Source: Iris pallida | Lineage: Eukaryota > Streptophyta > Magnoliopsida > Asparagales > Iridaceae | Assembly (NCBI GenBank): GCA_029216955.1 | Contig: JANAVB010009599.1 | Coordinates: forward strand, 5,800,165-5,864,164 | Direction of reading: 5' to 3' | Length of the DNA: 64,000 nt | Shown: one piece after another, positions 21,853-33,876 of the stretch | Layout of the letters: every line of letters begins with the position of its first letter | Position numbering within the stretch: the stretch's first letter is position 1 | Notes under the pieces: generated by a model | Seen by the model: the letters and a program-made list of their open reading frames with translations, nothing else | Database searches by the model: none | What the model was told of the DNA's origin: nothing | Program-made: the position numbers and the translations under genes

Positions 21853-23558
21853 TACCAGTATTCTGAGTTTGGGTTTCCTTGTTTCTTTCAGTTTTAATTT
21901 GTTTTAATTCATGTTTTAGTTGATAATCAGATCTAAATATGATGTATTATCTATGGTTAATTAGGTTCACATGTTAGATTATGTTTTGATGTGAATTTTT
22001 GGATTTGAATGGGCTAAAATCCTAAATAACTGATACATTCTGATACATTAGTTTTCTATTTTTTTAACACATTAAATTCCTGTCGAATGATGCTTCTCAC
22101 TGATTAGAATGTCTCCACATATTATAATTCATGTTAGCTAAGTATTTAAACTCAAATATGGGCTTTTGAATTGGAAATAGGATTTTTGGATAGTATGTTG
22201 GTTTTCGAAATCTGACAAAACTGAGATGTGTTCTATATAACCTGAGATTGGTTCTTTAAATCATATTGAATTGATTTCCTTTCCTTTTTGAATTGGCTAT
22301 TGAACCTGAGATTTTCTTCATATTAAACTGAAATATGATTCCTGATTTTCCATTTACAAATGTGCTTCCTTGTTTCCTGTCAGATTTTCTAAAAACCTGT
22401 GAATGCATTGATTTATGGCATGAACCTGAGAATCAATACACTGATTAATAGCTCACTGATTCTCCTTTTCTTATCTGAACTGATTTTCCTTCCCATTTCA
22501 TTACAACATTGGTTTCTTCTATTTAAAACTGAGTTTTCATTGTTAGTACTGATTTTTCCTATGTGTATTAAACCTGAGTTTGGATGAATGATTAACATTC
22601 ACATTGAATTGCTTCCTATGTGTATTTAACCTGAGATCCTTACCAGTTTTTCCCCATTGTGAATATGGACTAATTTCCTTCCCTTTTCAATTATGTATGG
22701 GATCTTCCTTATTAACTGAACTTTGAACTGTTAAATGGTTTTTGTGTTAATCTAAGTATATGGGACTGAACTGAATTCCTGTAATATGCCACTGTTTCCT
22801 TAAATTCTGAACACACACATACCACAGGTAAACACTTACTGATTCTTTCCCTTCCTGTCATTTCCTGTACACCCTCATTCCCATAGCACACCACACACAC
22901 AAGCTCTCATGAATATTTCCCACACATTATACACACATACAATGTTAGCTCACACACACTCTACTTTCTCTCATGTATAACACACACACGTGACACTTGA
23001 ACACCATGTGTTTTCCCTTTTCAGTTATTAGCTCACTGATTTTCTCCCCATTTGCAAATGTTAGTATATTTTCCAGAATCACATTATTAGTTAGTTCACT
23101 GATTCATGTAGCCTTCATTGTACACAGGTTCCACTATCACCCACACTCACACACATCCTCACATGACTAAACTCTATGTGACACCCACACACATGACACA
23201 TGAGCACATGTGTCCCTCTCTCTATACATATGTATATATATATGTATTGACATATAATGTTGTATATGGTATTGCATAGGTGCCTATATGCTATGTTTTC
23301 CTATTAGCTTATATGAATAGATTAATGTGTGTATCCCTATATTAGATTATATAGTCATATTATAATTTGTGTATTATTTCAGATATAGAATAGCCTTGTG
23401 TAGGTGTGTTATAGGTTGGGTTAGACTTGGTTTAGCCTATGGCCTAGTCTCTTAGCCTATGGCCTATGTGAGTGTCTGTGTGTCAGTGTAGAGTCTAGAT
23501 TAGACTTGTTTAGTCTAGTTAGACTTAGAATAGCCTTGTTAGCCTAGTATAGACTAGT

Positions 23559-23644
23559 TTGACTTAGGTTTGACTTGATTGACCTAGTTTGACTTCTAAG
23601 GTTGACCAGAGTTGACCAGAAGTTGACTTTGGTCTAGATTGACT
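23559..23644 (+). promoter_or_regulatory. Cluster of eight TTGAC[C/T] motifs
   Basis: TTGACT or TTGACC starts at 23559, 23570, 23579, 23589, 23602, 23612, 23623 and 23639. TTGAC[C/T] is the core W box bound by plant WRKY factors. The other LTR of L has the same cluster, and solo LTR S has a similar one. Confidence 0.5.
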
Positions 23645-24080
23645 TAGAATCATTTAGAATGCATAGTAGGACTTCATTATATCATTTTGGACTTGTTGTG
23701 ATCTGTGATGTTCTGATTAGGAGCCAGACACCTCTCCTCGGATAGTACATTTCATCCGGACACTCAGATACAGGCGAGTACATTCTCTGATCATTTCATA
23801 TCCTGCTTAGAATTATTTCCTGTATTAAATTACTTTACTTGATACTATCACGTTGGTCACACGAATTAGTACTATATGGATCCCTTCTTGAGATGTTATC
23901 CCTTCAGGGAGCATCGGGGTACTTTATGTTCTGTGCGTTTCACTTACATGGCATATCACTATGCTTCTTTGGTTCTTTGATCACTTGTGACATATACTCA
24001 TATGATCACAGAGTCTTCTTTGAATCCTTATCCCATTTATTGGATTTCCCAGAATCCCTATTTATAGGACTACTATGTAC

Positions 24081-24185
24081 CACCCTTTGGGGGCTTATCA
24101 CCCTTTGGGGGCTTATCACCCCTTGGGGGCTTATCACCCTTTGGGGGCTTATCACCCTTTGGGGGCTTACCACCCTTTGGGGGCT
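24081..24185 (+). repeat. 18-bp tandem repeat, six copies
   Basis: Unit CACCCTTTGGGGGCTTAT. The other LTR (30860-30945) has five copies, so copy number changed after insertion or during copying. Confidence 0.92.
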
Positions 24186-25340
24186 GTTACATGGAATCAT
24201 AACATAACCTGGTTGGATCCTTGTGTATTAATTGGGGGTACGGGGGAGTATAAATAGTCATGTGAACAATTCCAAAGTAGAATAGCCATGTACGCCTCTT
24301 TAGTATAGCCATGTACAAATCAAGCCATTCACATGTCGACTTTGTACTCTAAATCACTAGTCACTGGTAGCTCTTTACTTATAGTAGATATTCTATTACA
24401 GTTCTCTCTCTCTGTTTACATACTGCATTTCTTCAGTATCTATATCTTACTTTACTGCATGATTATATTTTCTAACCTGCTATGAACTGTTGAGATATAT
24501 TGTGCTCGCTCCTGTCCTAACTGGACCTGTTAAAAATATTACAGAGGACGATGAGGAGGCCTGTGTGGTTACCTTTTGTAGGACAGCTCTAGCTGACGAC
24601 TTTACCCTACTGCCTAGACTAGCTTAGTTAGGCTTTATCTTACTTATGTTGTCTTGAGACTAGTAGTTAGACTTTATTTCTGTCTTTGAGATTTGGGGTT
24701 GTGTATATTCATTCATTTTCAGTAGCTGAGACCATGTATTTCTGGATATTGCTGAGATGTTATCTTAGACTTTCTGATCATCTGTATTTTCTTTGAGTTC
24801 TATATCATATCGTGCTTTCTTCTTCCTTAGTTGTGATTGAGTTCATTTAATGCTATGTCACGCCCACCCGGGGAGTATAAACTGCTTAGCTTATATTGTT
24901 AGATGTTGTGACCTAGGACAGCGTTCTACCGCCAACACTGCGGCGTAGGCTGGGCGTTGTTACGTTCTCGTACCCTCACAGTGGGTGCAGGTCGTGACAC
25001 ATTTTTAGTGGTGGCCCATGCAGGTCGAGTTTGTGTAGTGGTATTCGAACTAGAGTATCACTACAACATGCAGTAGGATTAGGATATTTTTTTTGAGGGT
25101 ACTCAATCACAGTTAGGATTCCTTGAAAGATTCCTGGGACGACCCTTGAGAATCTTATTTAAACTTCAATTTGAATCATTTCCCTTAATTCGTTGCTCTC
25201 ACTCCTTGATTATTGAATTTGATTTTGTTGGATCGTTGTCAATTTTGATTTTTCTATCGAGATGAATTTTATGGCCTGAGTTACGGTACCTTCTGATAAC
25301 ATATGTTGACGGAATAACGGGGATAATAAACGTCTACTTG

Positions 25341-25595
25341 GTTATGGAACCTAGAGTTTATCGCAGCTATATTAGCTGGCGTGGCAAAAACATAGAGACC
25401 TGACTTCGGATGTACGTATCTTGGTTATGAGATTTGGAATTTCTCGCAGCTATACTAGTCGGCATAGCGAGAATTCCAGACGACATGATTATAGAGGTGC
25501 ATGCCCCTGTTATGGACTCTACCGTTTATCGCAGCCTTGCTTACTACCGTGGCGAGGATTCTGAGTATCATGATTTTGGACATACGCATATGATT
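25341..25595 (+). repeat. Three imperfect 85-bp tandem repeats
   Basis: Each unit begins GTTATG (25341-25425, 25426-25509, 25510-25595), then has a TATCGCAGC-like core (TTTATCGCAGC, TTTCTCGCAGC, TTTATCGCAGC), followed by a GGCGTGGC-like sequence. Confidence 0.7.
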
Positions 25596-25905
25596 ATCAG
25601 ATTGTATCTTGGAAAGGTTCTTAAATATATCGTCTCTATCTTCATTCCAGTTATTATAAATTGTTTCCATCATCAAATAACTTAGGAGTAGGAGTATGAG
25701 TAGGAGTGGCTTAGCTGTTATTATAAATCTAGTGTAACTTCTTGCTATAAGATTCTTCATAATACAATGAATCGATGATTTTTGCTAGACCTTGACTTAG
25801 ATTTGATATTGTAACTCTGGTTTCAAAATGGTTCCCTCCTTTAAACAGATAAGTAGAACAGATTTTATCAATATTTTCTCTTGCCATTATTTTTTATAGT
25901 ACCTT

Positions 25906-25907
<2 letters not shown>

Positions 25908-25967
<60 letters not shown>
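25908..25967. repeat. (AT)n microsatellite
   Basis: About 60 bp of uninterrupted AT dinucleotides. Confidence 0.97.
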
Positions 25968-25970
<3 letters not shown>

Positions 25971-27246
25971 GACACAGATGCTTGCCTGACACGTATGCAT
26001 GCTACACTTGATCACCAACCTATCTAAATGCATGTGAATATGATTGATGTTAAGTTCTCAAAATCCTAGTATTCTAATATAGTGTAGTATCAGTGATTAG
26101 TTCTCTGTTTCTCCATATTAAATTCGTAATTTAAATTTAAATTTTATGTTATTAGTTGTTGTTTACATCACTACCCATGTATGTTATATACAAGATTTCA
26201 AGTCTTAAAGAAAAAATTGTTGAGTTTTGTGTTAAATTTGTCAATCTGAGACTGTGTGCATAGTAAACCCTTAACCTTGGATTCTAAGTGTTTAGTTCAA
26301 ATTGCAGTTTTAAATTATAATATTTTGAGCCGTATACATTGTTGTGTGTAGGTATATAATGTTAGGTTTCATACTCTTATATGTTAGGTTGTGGTTGTAG
26401 TAAACATTGAGTTGGTTTTGATGTTCGAATTTCTCCAACATCTTGAAAATTGAATACATGTTAGCATTTTTTTTACATTGCTTTCAATATGTGTAGTTCA
26501 ATTTCAGATCTAATATGTAATGTTGAGCTAAACTGAATGATTGAACCCTTCATTTCAAGTTTTAACCCATCTACACTTGACACTCTACACTAATGTTCAC
26601 AACTGCCATGAAAAACTAACACTTCATCTCTATGTTATGTTCATATAGCTATATAGATATACTTATATATGGTTAGCCATGCAGGTTATGAGTAAATAGC
26701 TTGTGCCATGAAGACTGCTTAACTAATACGCCATGAGTAGTGTAACTTGATAAATATTGTTTTTAAAACCAAATCCTCCTATACACTTTCATGTATATTT
26801 CACACAACCACATAACCCTTACATAATGCTAGCTTTTCCCTCTCTAACACACTCTCAATATATTATATTGTGTTTGGAATTCAACGCTATTGACTTTCGT
26901 TTCTTAAACTTTTGGTTCTGATTTTCTTAAATAGTACCCCTTTATAGATGATTAGAAGTTATCTTATTTTATTTTTGATAATTACCAGTTTTCATATAGG
27001 ATGGTAGACTGCCTTACAGCTTTGATGATTGTTGTTTTTGTAACTTTTCAAGTTCAACACCCTTGATTGCTTGTATGTTTTGATACCCTATGATTGCTTT
27101 GGTCTAGTGTGACTAGTATACCTAAATGATACTTTCATTACCACCGTATGCCATGATCATGTATGTTGTCCTTTTAGATTGTATGATTGATTAAGTTTTG
27201 AGACTTTGATTGTGGGGGTTTGACCTGGAAGGGGTAGGAACATTTT

Positions 27247-27288
27247 AATTTCGAGGACAAAATTTTTCTAAAGTGGGTAGGATTGTAA
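27247..27288 (+). pseudogene. Relic of pol C-terminus in L, with polypurine tract
   Basis: Reads NFEDKIFLKWVGL then stop, with the stop in the first bases of the LTR. This tail is the conserved end of Tekay/Del-type pol and overlaps the polypurine tract (AAAGTGGGTAGGAT, 27270-27283). It shows L is a deletion derivative of a chromovirus that kept only the cis-required end. Confidence 0.75.
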
Positions 27289-28243
27289 CACCCAGTTTTC
27301 TAAATGAGGGTAATTTTAAAATTTTGTAATTTTAATCTTTTAATAATGATATTTTAAATCATGATGTAATTTTTGGTAATTTTAAATCATTTTAAAACTA
27401 TTTTAAATTATGACTTATGATTTGGTGTCTTGCTAGTGTAACCCTAGAGCCTAGCCTTGTGATTAGGGTATTTCATTTATCATTTCTAGTTTGAGGAGTA
27501 TTTTAGTCATTTTTGTAATTTTGGGAATTATTTGGAATTATTATGTATTATTTAGATTTATTAGAATTAATGTGATTTTTTGTGATTTTTAGTATAATTG
27601 ATTTTGGTGTTTTAGTTGACTTTGACTAGTGTTGACTAGGAGACTAACCTAGGTCATGACCACTTGGTTAGGTTAAGTAACCTTAGCTTGGCCTAAGTTA
27701 GTGAGGATTAACTCATTGGAACTTGTTTGGAGAGATTAGGAATTGATTAGGCTAGAATGACTTATGACTTCATAAGTCATGACTAATGACTTGAGCCTTA
27801 AAGCCCATAGGCCCACACCATGTAGCCAAACCCTAACCCTAATAGTTTTGGCTAGCCACTATTGATCCCCTCGCTCTATTTAATACTCCTCAAAGTTAGG
27901 GCTAGCCTCCATTGGAAGTTTTGCCAAGTTTTAGAAAGATGTAAGCCCCCATCTTCAATAAATCATAGAAATTCCTATTTAGCTCCTTTTCCACCCAAAC
28001 CAATTGCATTAGGTTCTGAATTTTCTGTTCTTGCTGTTGTTATTGAGTATTTTCAGAGTTTGAACAATTTGTGGATATTTTGGGAGCTTGAGGAACCATT
28101 TCATTTGGAGCTTTTGTGTGGATTTGCACCATAGGTAAAATTTCTAATCTACTCCATAAATTCCTGATTTTATTGCATTTCTAGGATGCCCTAGGCCTAC
28201 CCTAGCTGTAGGATTAGCTAACCCTAGAATTCGAGTCCATTTC

Positions 28244-28260
28244 GTGTCCGTATCGGACAC
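28244..28260. repeat. 17-bp palindrome, GTGTCCG arms
   Basis: Third copy of GTGTCCG-TAT-CGGACAC, in the right LTR of L. Confidence 0.75.
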
Positions 28261-30337
28261 ATATCAACCCATGTGTGTAGGTGTTTGGTGAAATGCCTCA
28301 AAGGGCATTTCGACCTAATTTTAGGATTGTGTTTGAATAGGAAATTAGGATTTGATCTCGCTTGTGTGATTCTTGTGTTCTGAACACATTTTCGTGTTGT
28401 GTCGTGTCGGATTTTGGAAACGAACATGCTATGCCCATACGCGTGCGCGGGCAGGTGGCATGCCCTGCTGCTCGGGTGCATTTGCTCAGTGCACACGACG
28501 TTTGGGCCCACGAAACTCAACACACACGTTGTGTCCATGACTAACACGAGGTTCCTCGAGTTGCACGGGTCCTCGTGTCGTGTTGGACACGCATTTGCGT
28601 GTGCACGTGCTATGCGCTGTACGTGCACTGTGTACCAGTGTTCTGAGTTTGGGTTTCCCTGTTTCTTTCAGTTTTAATTTGTTTTGATTCATGTTTTAGT
28701 TGATAATTAGATCTAAATATGATGTATTATCTATGGTTAATTAGGTTTATATGTTAGATTAAGTTTTGATGTGAATTTTTAGATTCGAATGGGCTAAAAT
28801 CCTAAATAACTGATACATTCTGATACATTGGTTTCCTATTTTTTTAACACATTAAATTCCTGTCAAATGATGCTTCTCACTGATTAGAATGTCTCCACAT
28901 ATTATAATTCATGTTAGCTAAGTATTTAAACTCAAATATGGGCTTTTGAATTGGAAATGGGATTTTTGGATAGTATGTCGGTTTTCGAAATCTGGCAAAA
29001 CTGAGATGTGTTCTATATAACCTGAGATTGGTTCTTTAAATCATCTTGAATTGATTTCCTTTCCTTTTTGAATTGGCTATTGAACCTGAGATTTTCTTCA
29101 TACTAAACTGAAATGTGATTCCTGATTTCCCATTTACAAATGTGCTTCCCTGTTTCCTGTCAGATTTTCTAAAAACCTGTGAATGCATTGATTCATGGCA
29201 TGAACCTGAGAATCAATACACTGATTAATAGCTCACTGATTCTCCTTTTCTTATCTGAACTGATTTTCCTTCCTATTTCATTGCAACATTGGTTTCTTCT
29301 ATTTAAAACTGAGTTTTCATTTTTAGTACTGATTTTTCCTATGTGTATTAAACCCGAGTTTGGATGAATGGTTAACATTCACATTGAATTGCTTCCTATG
29401 TGTATTTAACCTGAGATCCTTACCAGTTTTTCCCCATTGTGAATATGGACTGATTTCCTTCCTTTTCAATTATGTATGGGATCTTCCTTATTAACTGAAC
29501 TTTGAACTGTTAAATGGTTTTTGTGTTAATCTAAGTATATGGGACTGAACTGAATTCCTGTAATATGCTACTGTTTCCTTAAATTCTGAACACACACACA
29601 CCACAGGTAACCACTCACTGATTCTTTCCCTTCCTGTTATTTCTAGTACACCCTCATTCCCATAATACACCACACACACAAGCTCTCATGAATATGTCCC
29701 ACACATTACACACACATACAATGTTAGCTCACACACACTCTACTTTCTCTCATGTATAACACACACACAAGACACTTGAACACCATGTGTTTCCCCTTTT
29801 CAGTTATTAGCTCACTGATTTTCTCTCCATTTGTAAATGTTAGTATATTTTCCAGAATCACATTATTAGTTAGCTCACTGATTCATGTAGCCTTCACTGT
29901 ACACAGGTTCTACTATCACCCACACTCACACACATCCTCACATGACTGAACTCTATGCGACACCCACACACATGACACATGAGCACATGTGTCCCTCTCT
30001 CTATACATATGTATATATATATGTATTGACATATAATGATGTATATGGTATTGCATAGGAGCCTATATGCCATGTTTTCCTATTAGCTTATATGAATAGA
30101 TTAATGTGTGTATCCCTATATTAGAATATATAGTCATATTGTAATTTGTGTATTATTTTAGATATAGAATAGCCTTGTGTAGGTGTGTTATAGGTTGGGT
30201 TAGACTTGGTTTAGCCTATGGCCTAGTCTCTTAGCCTATGGCCTATGTGAGTGTTTGTGTGTCAGTGTAGAGTCTAGATTAGACTTGTTTAGTCTAGTTA
30301 GACTTAGAATAGCCTTGTTAGCCTAGTATAGACTAGT

Positions 30338-30423
30338 TTGACTTAGGTTTGACTTGATTGACCTAGTTTGACTTCTAAGGTTGACCAGAGTTGACCAAAA
30401 GTTGACTTTGGTCTAGATTGACC
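30338..30423 (+). promoter_or_regulatory. TTGAC[C/T] cluster in right LTR of L
   Basis: Eight TTGACC/TTGACT motifs in 86 bp, the same arrangement as 23559-23644. Confidence 0.5.
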
Positions 30424-30859
30424 TAGAATCATGTAGAATGCATAGTAGGACTTCATTATATCATTTTGGACTTGTTGTGACCTGTGCTGTTCTGATTAGG
30501 AGCCAGACACCTCTCCTCGGACAGTACATTTCATCCGGACACTCAGATACAGGCGAGTACATTCTCTGATCATTTCATATCCTGCTTAGAATTATTTTCT
30601 GTATTAAATTACTTTACTTGATACTGTCATATTGGTCACACGGATTAGTACTATATGGATCCCTTCTTGAGATGTTATCCCTTCAGGGAGCATCGGGGTA
30701 CTCTATGTTTTGTGCGTTTTACTTACATGGCGTATCACTATGCTTCTTTGGTTCTTTGATCACTTGTGACATATACTCATATGATCACAGAGTCTTCTTT
30801 GAATCCTTATCCCATTTATTGGGTTTCCCAGAATCTCTATTTATAGGACTACTATGTAC

Positions 30860-30945
30860 CACCCTTTGTGGGCTTACCACCCTTTGGGGGCTTATCACCC
30901 TTTGGGGGCTTATCACCCTTTGGGGGCTTACCACCCTTCGGGGGC
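30860..30945 (+). repeat. 18-bp tandem repeat, five copies
   Basis: CACCCTTTGGGGGCTTAT-type units, one fewer than in the left LTR. Confidence 0.92.
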
Positions 30946-31760
30946 TGTTACATGGAATCATAACATAAACTGGTTGGATCCTTGTGTATTAATTGGGGGT
31001 ACGGAGGAGTATAAATAGCCATGTGAACAATTCCAAAGTAGAATAGCCATGTACGCCTCTTTAGTATAGCCATGTACAAATCAAGCCATTCACGTGTCGA
31101 CTTTGTACTCTAAATCACTAGTCACTGGTAGCTCTTTACTTATAGTAGATATTCTATTACAGTTCTCTCTCTTTGTTTACATACTGTATTTTTTTAGTAT
31201 CTATATCTTACTTTACTGCATGATTATATTTTCTAACCTGCTATGAACTGTTGAGATGTATTGTGCTCGCTCCTGTCCTGACTGGACCTGTTGAAAATAT
31301 TACAAAGGACGAGGAGGAGGCATGTGCGGATACCTTTTGCAGGACAGCTCTAGCTGACGACTTTACCCTACTGCCTAGACAAGCTTAGTTAGGCTTTACC
31401 TTACTTATGTTGTCTTGAGACTAGTAGTTTGACTTTGTTTCTGTCTTTGAGATTTGGGGTTGTGTATATCCTTTCATTTTCAGTAGCTGAGACCATGTAT
31501 TTCTGGATATTGCTGAGATGTTATCTTAGACTTTCTGATCATCTATATTTTCCTTGAGTTCTATATCATATCGTGCTTTCTTCTTCCTTAGTTGTGATTG
31601 AGTTTATTTACTGCTATGTCACCCCCACCCGGGGAGTATAAACTGCTTAGCTTATATTGTTAGATGTTGTGACCTAGGACAGCGTTCTACCGCCGACACT
31701 GCGGCGTAGACTGGGCGTTGTTACGTTCTCGTACCCTCACAGTAGGTGCGGGTCGTGACA

Positions 31761-33876
31761 CGATAACCCAAATTGTGTCTTTCCCTCCTGGTGTACGCAG
31801 CAGTCCAGAAATAAAGTCTATCGTGATGTGCTCCCAATTCCACTCAGAAATGGGCAAAAGCTGTAACAGTCCTCTTGGCCTCTGCCTCTCTGCCTTAACC
31901 TGTTGACAGACTAAATATCTGGCTACAAAGCGAGCTACCTCCTGCTTCATCCCATACCACCATACATGCTCCTTCAGATCACTATACATCTTGTTGGCAC
32001 TTGGATGCATAGTATGCTGAGAGCGATGGGCCTCCTGTATAACCTGCTTTCGAAGCTCTTCGCTAGGCACACACAGTCTGGAACCGTACCTCAATGCGTC
32101 GTCCTCTGCAAGAATAAACTCACCATCCACCAATCCTACTCGAACCTGCTCTCTGATACACCACAGAGTAATATCCTCGAACTGAGTCGACTTGATTCTT
32201 CCCATCAAGTCTGACTGAATCTGAAGGCCCCACATCTGAATCTGAACTCCTGGCACAATCACCTCGATCCCCAGGCTCTCTAAATCTGCTAACAAGTGAC
32301 AGTCCATCATCAAATACGTAGCTACCGGATACCTACTCAAAGCATTGGCAACTACGTTGGCCTTCCTTGGGTGATACTGCAATGAAATATTGAAGTCCTT
32401 CATCAACTCCAACCACCTGCGCTGCCTCATGTTGAGTTCTTTCTGTGTAAACATATACTTCAAGTTTTTGTGGTCTGTGAAGATCTCTACACGCTGTCCG
32501 TATAGATAGTGCTTTCACAACTTAAGAGCAAAGATAACTGCCGCCAACTCCAAATCATAGGTAGGATAGTTCTTCTCATGCGGACGTAATTGCCTGGACG
32601 CATAGGAAAGCACCTTCCCATGCTGCTGTAAGACACAACTCAGACCCTTCCCTGAGGCGTCACTGTAGATAGTGAACCCGCCTGATCCTGACGGCAATAT
32701 CAAAATTGGGGCTGTCGTCAGTCGCTTCTACAACTCATCGAAAGCAATCTAACATTCCTCTGACGAAATAAACTCTATATTTTTTCGTGTCAGCCTAGTC
32801 AATGGCTTTGCTGTCTGGGAGAAATCCTGAACGAACCTCCTGTAGTAGCCTGCCAATCCCAGAAAGCTCATGATCTCTACAACTGAACTCGGTGCTGTCT
32901 ACGCCTCAATTGCTCTGATCTTCTTTGGCTCTACTGAGATCCCATCTCCGGTCACAACATGACCTAGAAAATCAACTTGATCCAAAAAGAACTCACACTT
33001 TGAAAGCTTGTCGTAAAGGTGCTCCTTCCTGAGAGTCTCCAGAACCACTCTCAGATGCTCGTCATGCTCCTCTGGGGTCTTCGAATATTCTAAGATGTAG
33101 TCGATGAACACCAACACGAATTTGGCCAAGTACTGGTGGAACACCTTGTTCATCAAGTTCATGAATACCGCCGAGGCATTAGTTAACCCAAACGGCATCA
33201 CCATGAACTCAAACTGGCCATACCGTGTCCTGAATACTGTCTTCGGAATGTCCTTATTCTTTACCTTTACTTGATGGTAACCTGACCTTAGATTAATCTT
33301 GGAGAATACCTTCGCTCTACTCAACTGATCGAACAGATCATCGATCCTCGACAGCTGGTACTTGATCTTGATTGTGAGACTGTTGAGAGCCCTGTAGTCG
33401 ATACACATCCGCACCGACCCATCCTTCTTCGGCACAAAGAGTACTGGTGTACCCCATGGTGAATAACTCGATCGGATGAAGCCTTTGTCCTGCAACTCAT
33501 CCACCTACCTCTTCAACTCTACTAGCTCATTGTTGTTCACTCTATAGACGTTCTAAGATATTGGCTCTACACCGGGCACCAAATCTATAGAGAACTCCAT
33601 ATCTCTATCCGGAGGTAACCCTGGCAACTCTTCCGGGAAAACATCCATGAACTCAGCTATCAATGGATGTGGCACGCTCTGCTCCTCTACTGAAGCTTCG
33701 CAGAAGACTCCGTTGCTCTGGTCCATCTCTCGTCTTGTGAACTCGAACTCCGGTTCTCCTGGCACTCTGAAGAGAACTCTACCACCACGACAATCTATAC
33801 TGGCATGGTGCCTGCTCAACCAATCCATATCGAGTATAATATCATAGTTCGGTAATGGCATTACGAGCAGACTCAC
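31761..33876 (-). pseudogene. H pol, middle part: end of protease, RT, RNase H, start of integrase
   Basis: From right to left. Protease end with ILDMDWLSRHHASIDC and RT start with FPEELPGLPPDRDMEFSIDLVP (33553-33876). RT (32899-33504) has CIDYRALN and [10 protein letters not shown]; the catalytic YxDD-type motif reads FIDYILEYS, so the second Asp is lost. RNase H begins [10 protein letters not shown] (32515-32703). The integrase zinc-finger region (HRSQHTMH, then YLVCQQ with its first Cys changed to Tyr) and the start of the core ([10 protein letters not shown]) end at IWVIV, where L was inserted. Several internal stops. It belongs to the same pol as 1697-2779. Confidence 0.9.

Larger units (their letters stand above)
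21853..24999 (+). mobile_element. Left LTR of L, second part
   Basis: Resumes after T1 with tacca and runs to GTCGTGACA. Matches 28632-31760. Contains many GAACCTGA/CTGATT-type short repeats (22250-22700), CACACA-rich stretches, a W-box-like cluster, an 18-bp tandem repeat and a GTCGTGACA end. No gene is seen. Confidence 0.9.
25000..27283 (+). mobile_element. Internal region of L, noncoding
   Basis: 2284 bp between the LTRs. No gag, protease, RT or integrase can be read in any frame. No clear primer binding site follows the LTR; a weak TGGTATTCGAACTAGAG at about 25039 may be a decayed one. Holds three 85-bp repeats, an (AT)n run and the pol C-terminal relic. The rest is AT-rich without recognisable features. 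Confidence 0.8.
2780..31760 (+). mobile_element. Element L: LARD-like non-autonomous LTR retrotransposon, inserted in H integrase
   Basis: The ends are TGTAACACCC and GGTCGTGACA. The flanks are cgatg (2775-2779) and cgata (31761-31765), a 5-bp TSD with one change. Joining the flanks restores the H integrase reading frame, which proves insertion. After removing nested element T1 the element is about 11.3 kb: left LTR about 4.5 kb, internal region 2.3 kb, right LTR 4477 bp. The internal region has no gag or pol; only the extreme pol C-terminus survives. Large LTRs with a noncoding core match the published LARD concept, here apparently derived from a chromovirus. It would depend on proteins from an autonomous relative. 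Confidence 0.85.
27284..31760 (+). mobile_element. Right LTR of L
   Basis: 4477 bp, TGTAACACCC to GGTCGTGACA, uninterrupted. Matches the left LTR with scattered substitutions, one fewer 18-bp repeat and small indels. No gene is seen. Confidence 0.93.

Noticed and set aside
22399..22598. Small frame repeated at 29179-29378
   Set aside because: Present twice only because the two LTRs of L are copies; no recognisable protein and equally open on the other strand.
24081..24185. CRISPR-like array
   Set aside because: Direct 18-bp repeats without spacers in a plant LTR; an ordinary tandem repeat.
25000..25060. Primer binding site of L
   Set aside because: The only candidate (TGGTATTCGAACTAGAG at about 25039) is 40 bp from the LTR and poorly matched; not annotated.
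27284..31760. Two independent solo LTRs instead of one element L
   Set aside because: A polypurine tract and pol tail precede 27284, and the outer flanks form one TSD and restore the H integrase frame.
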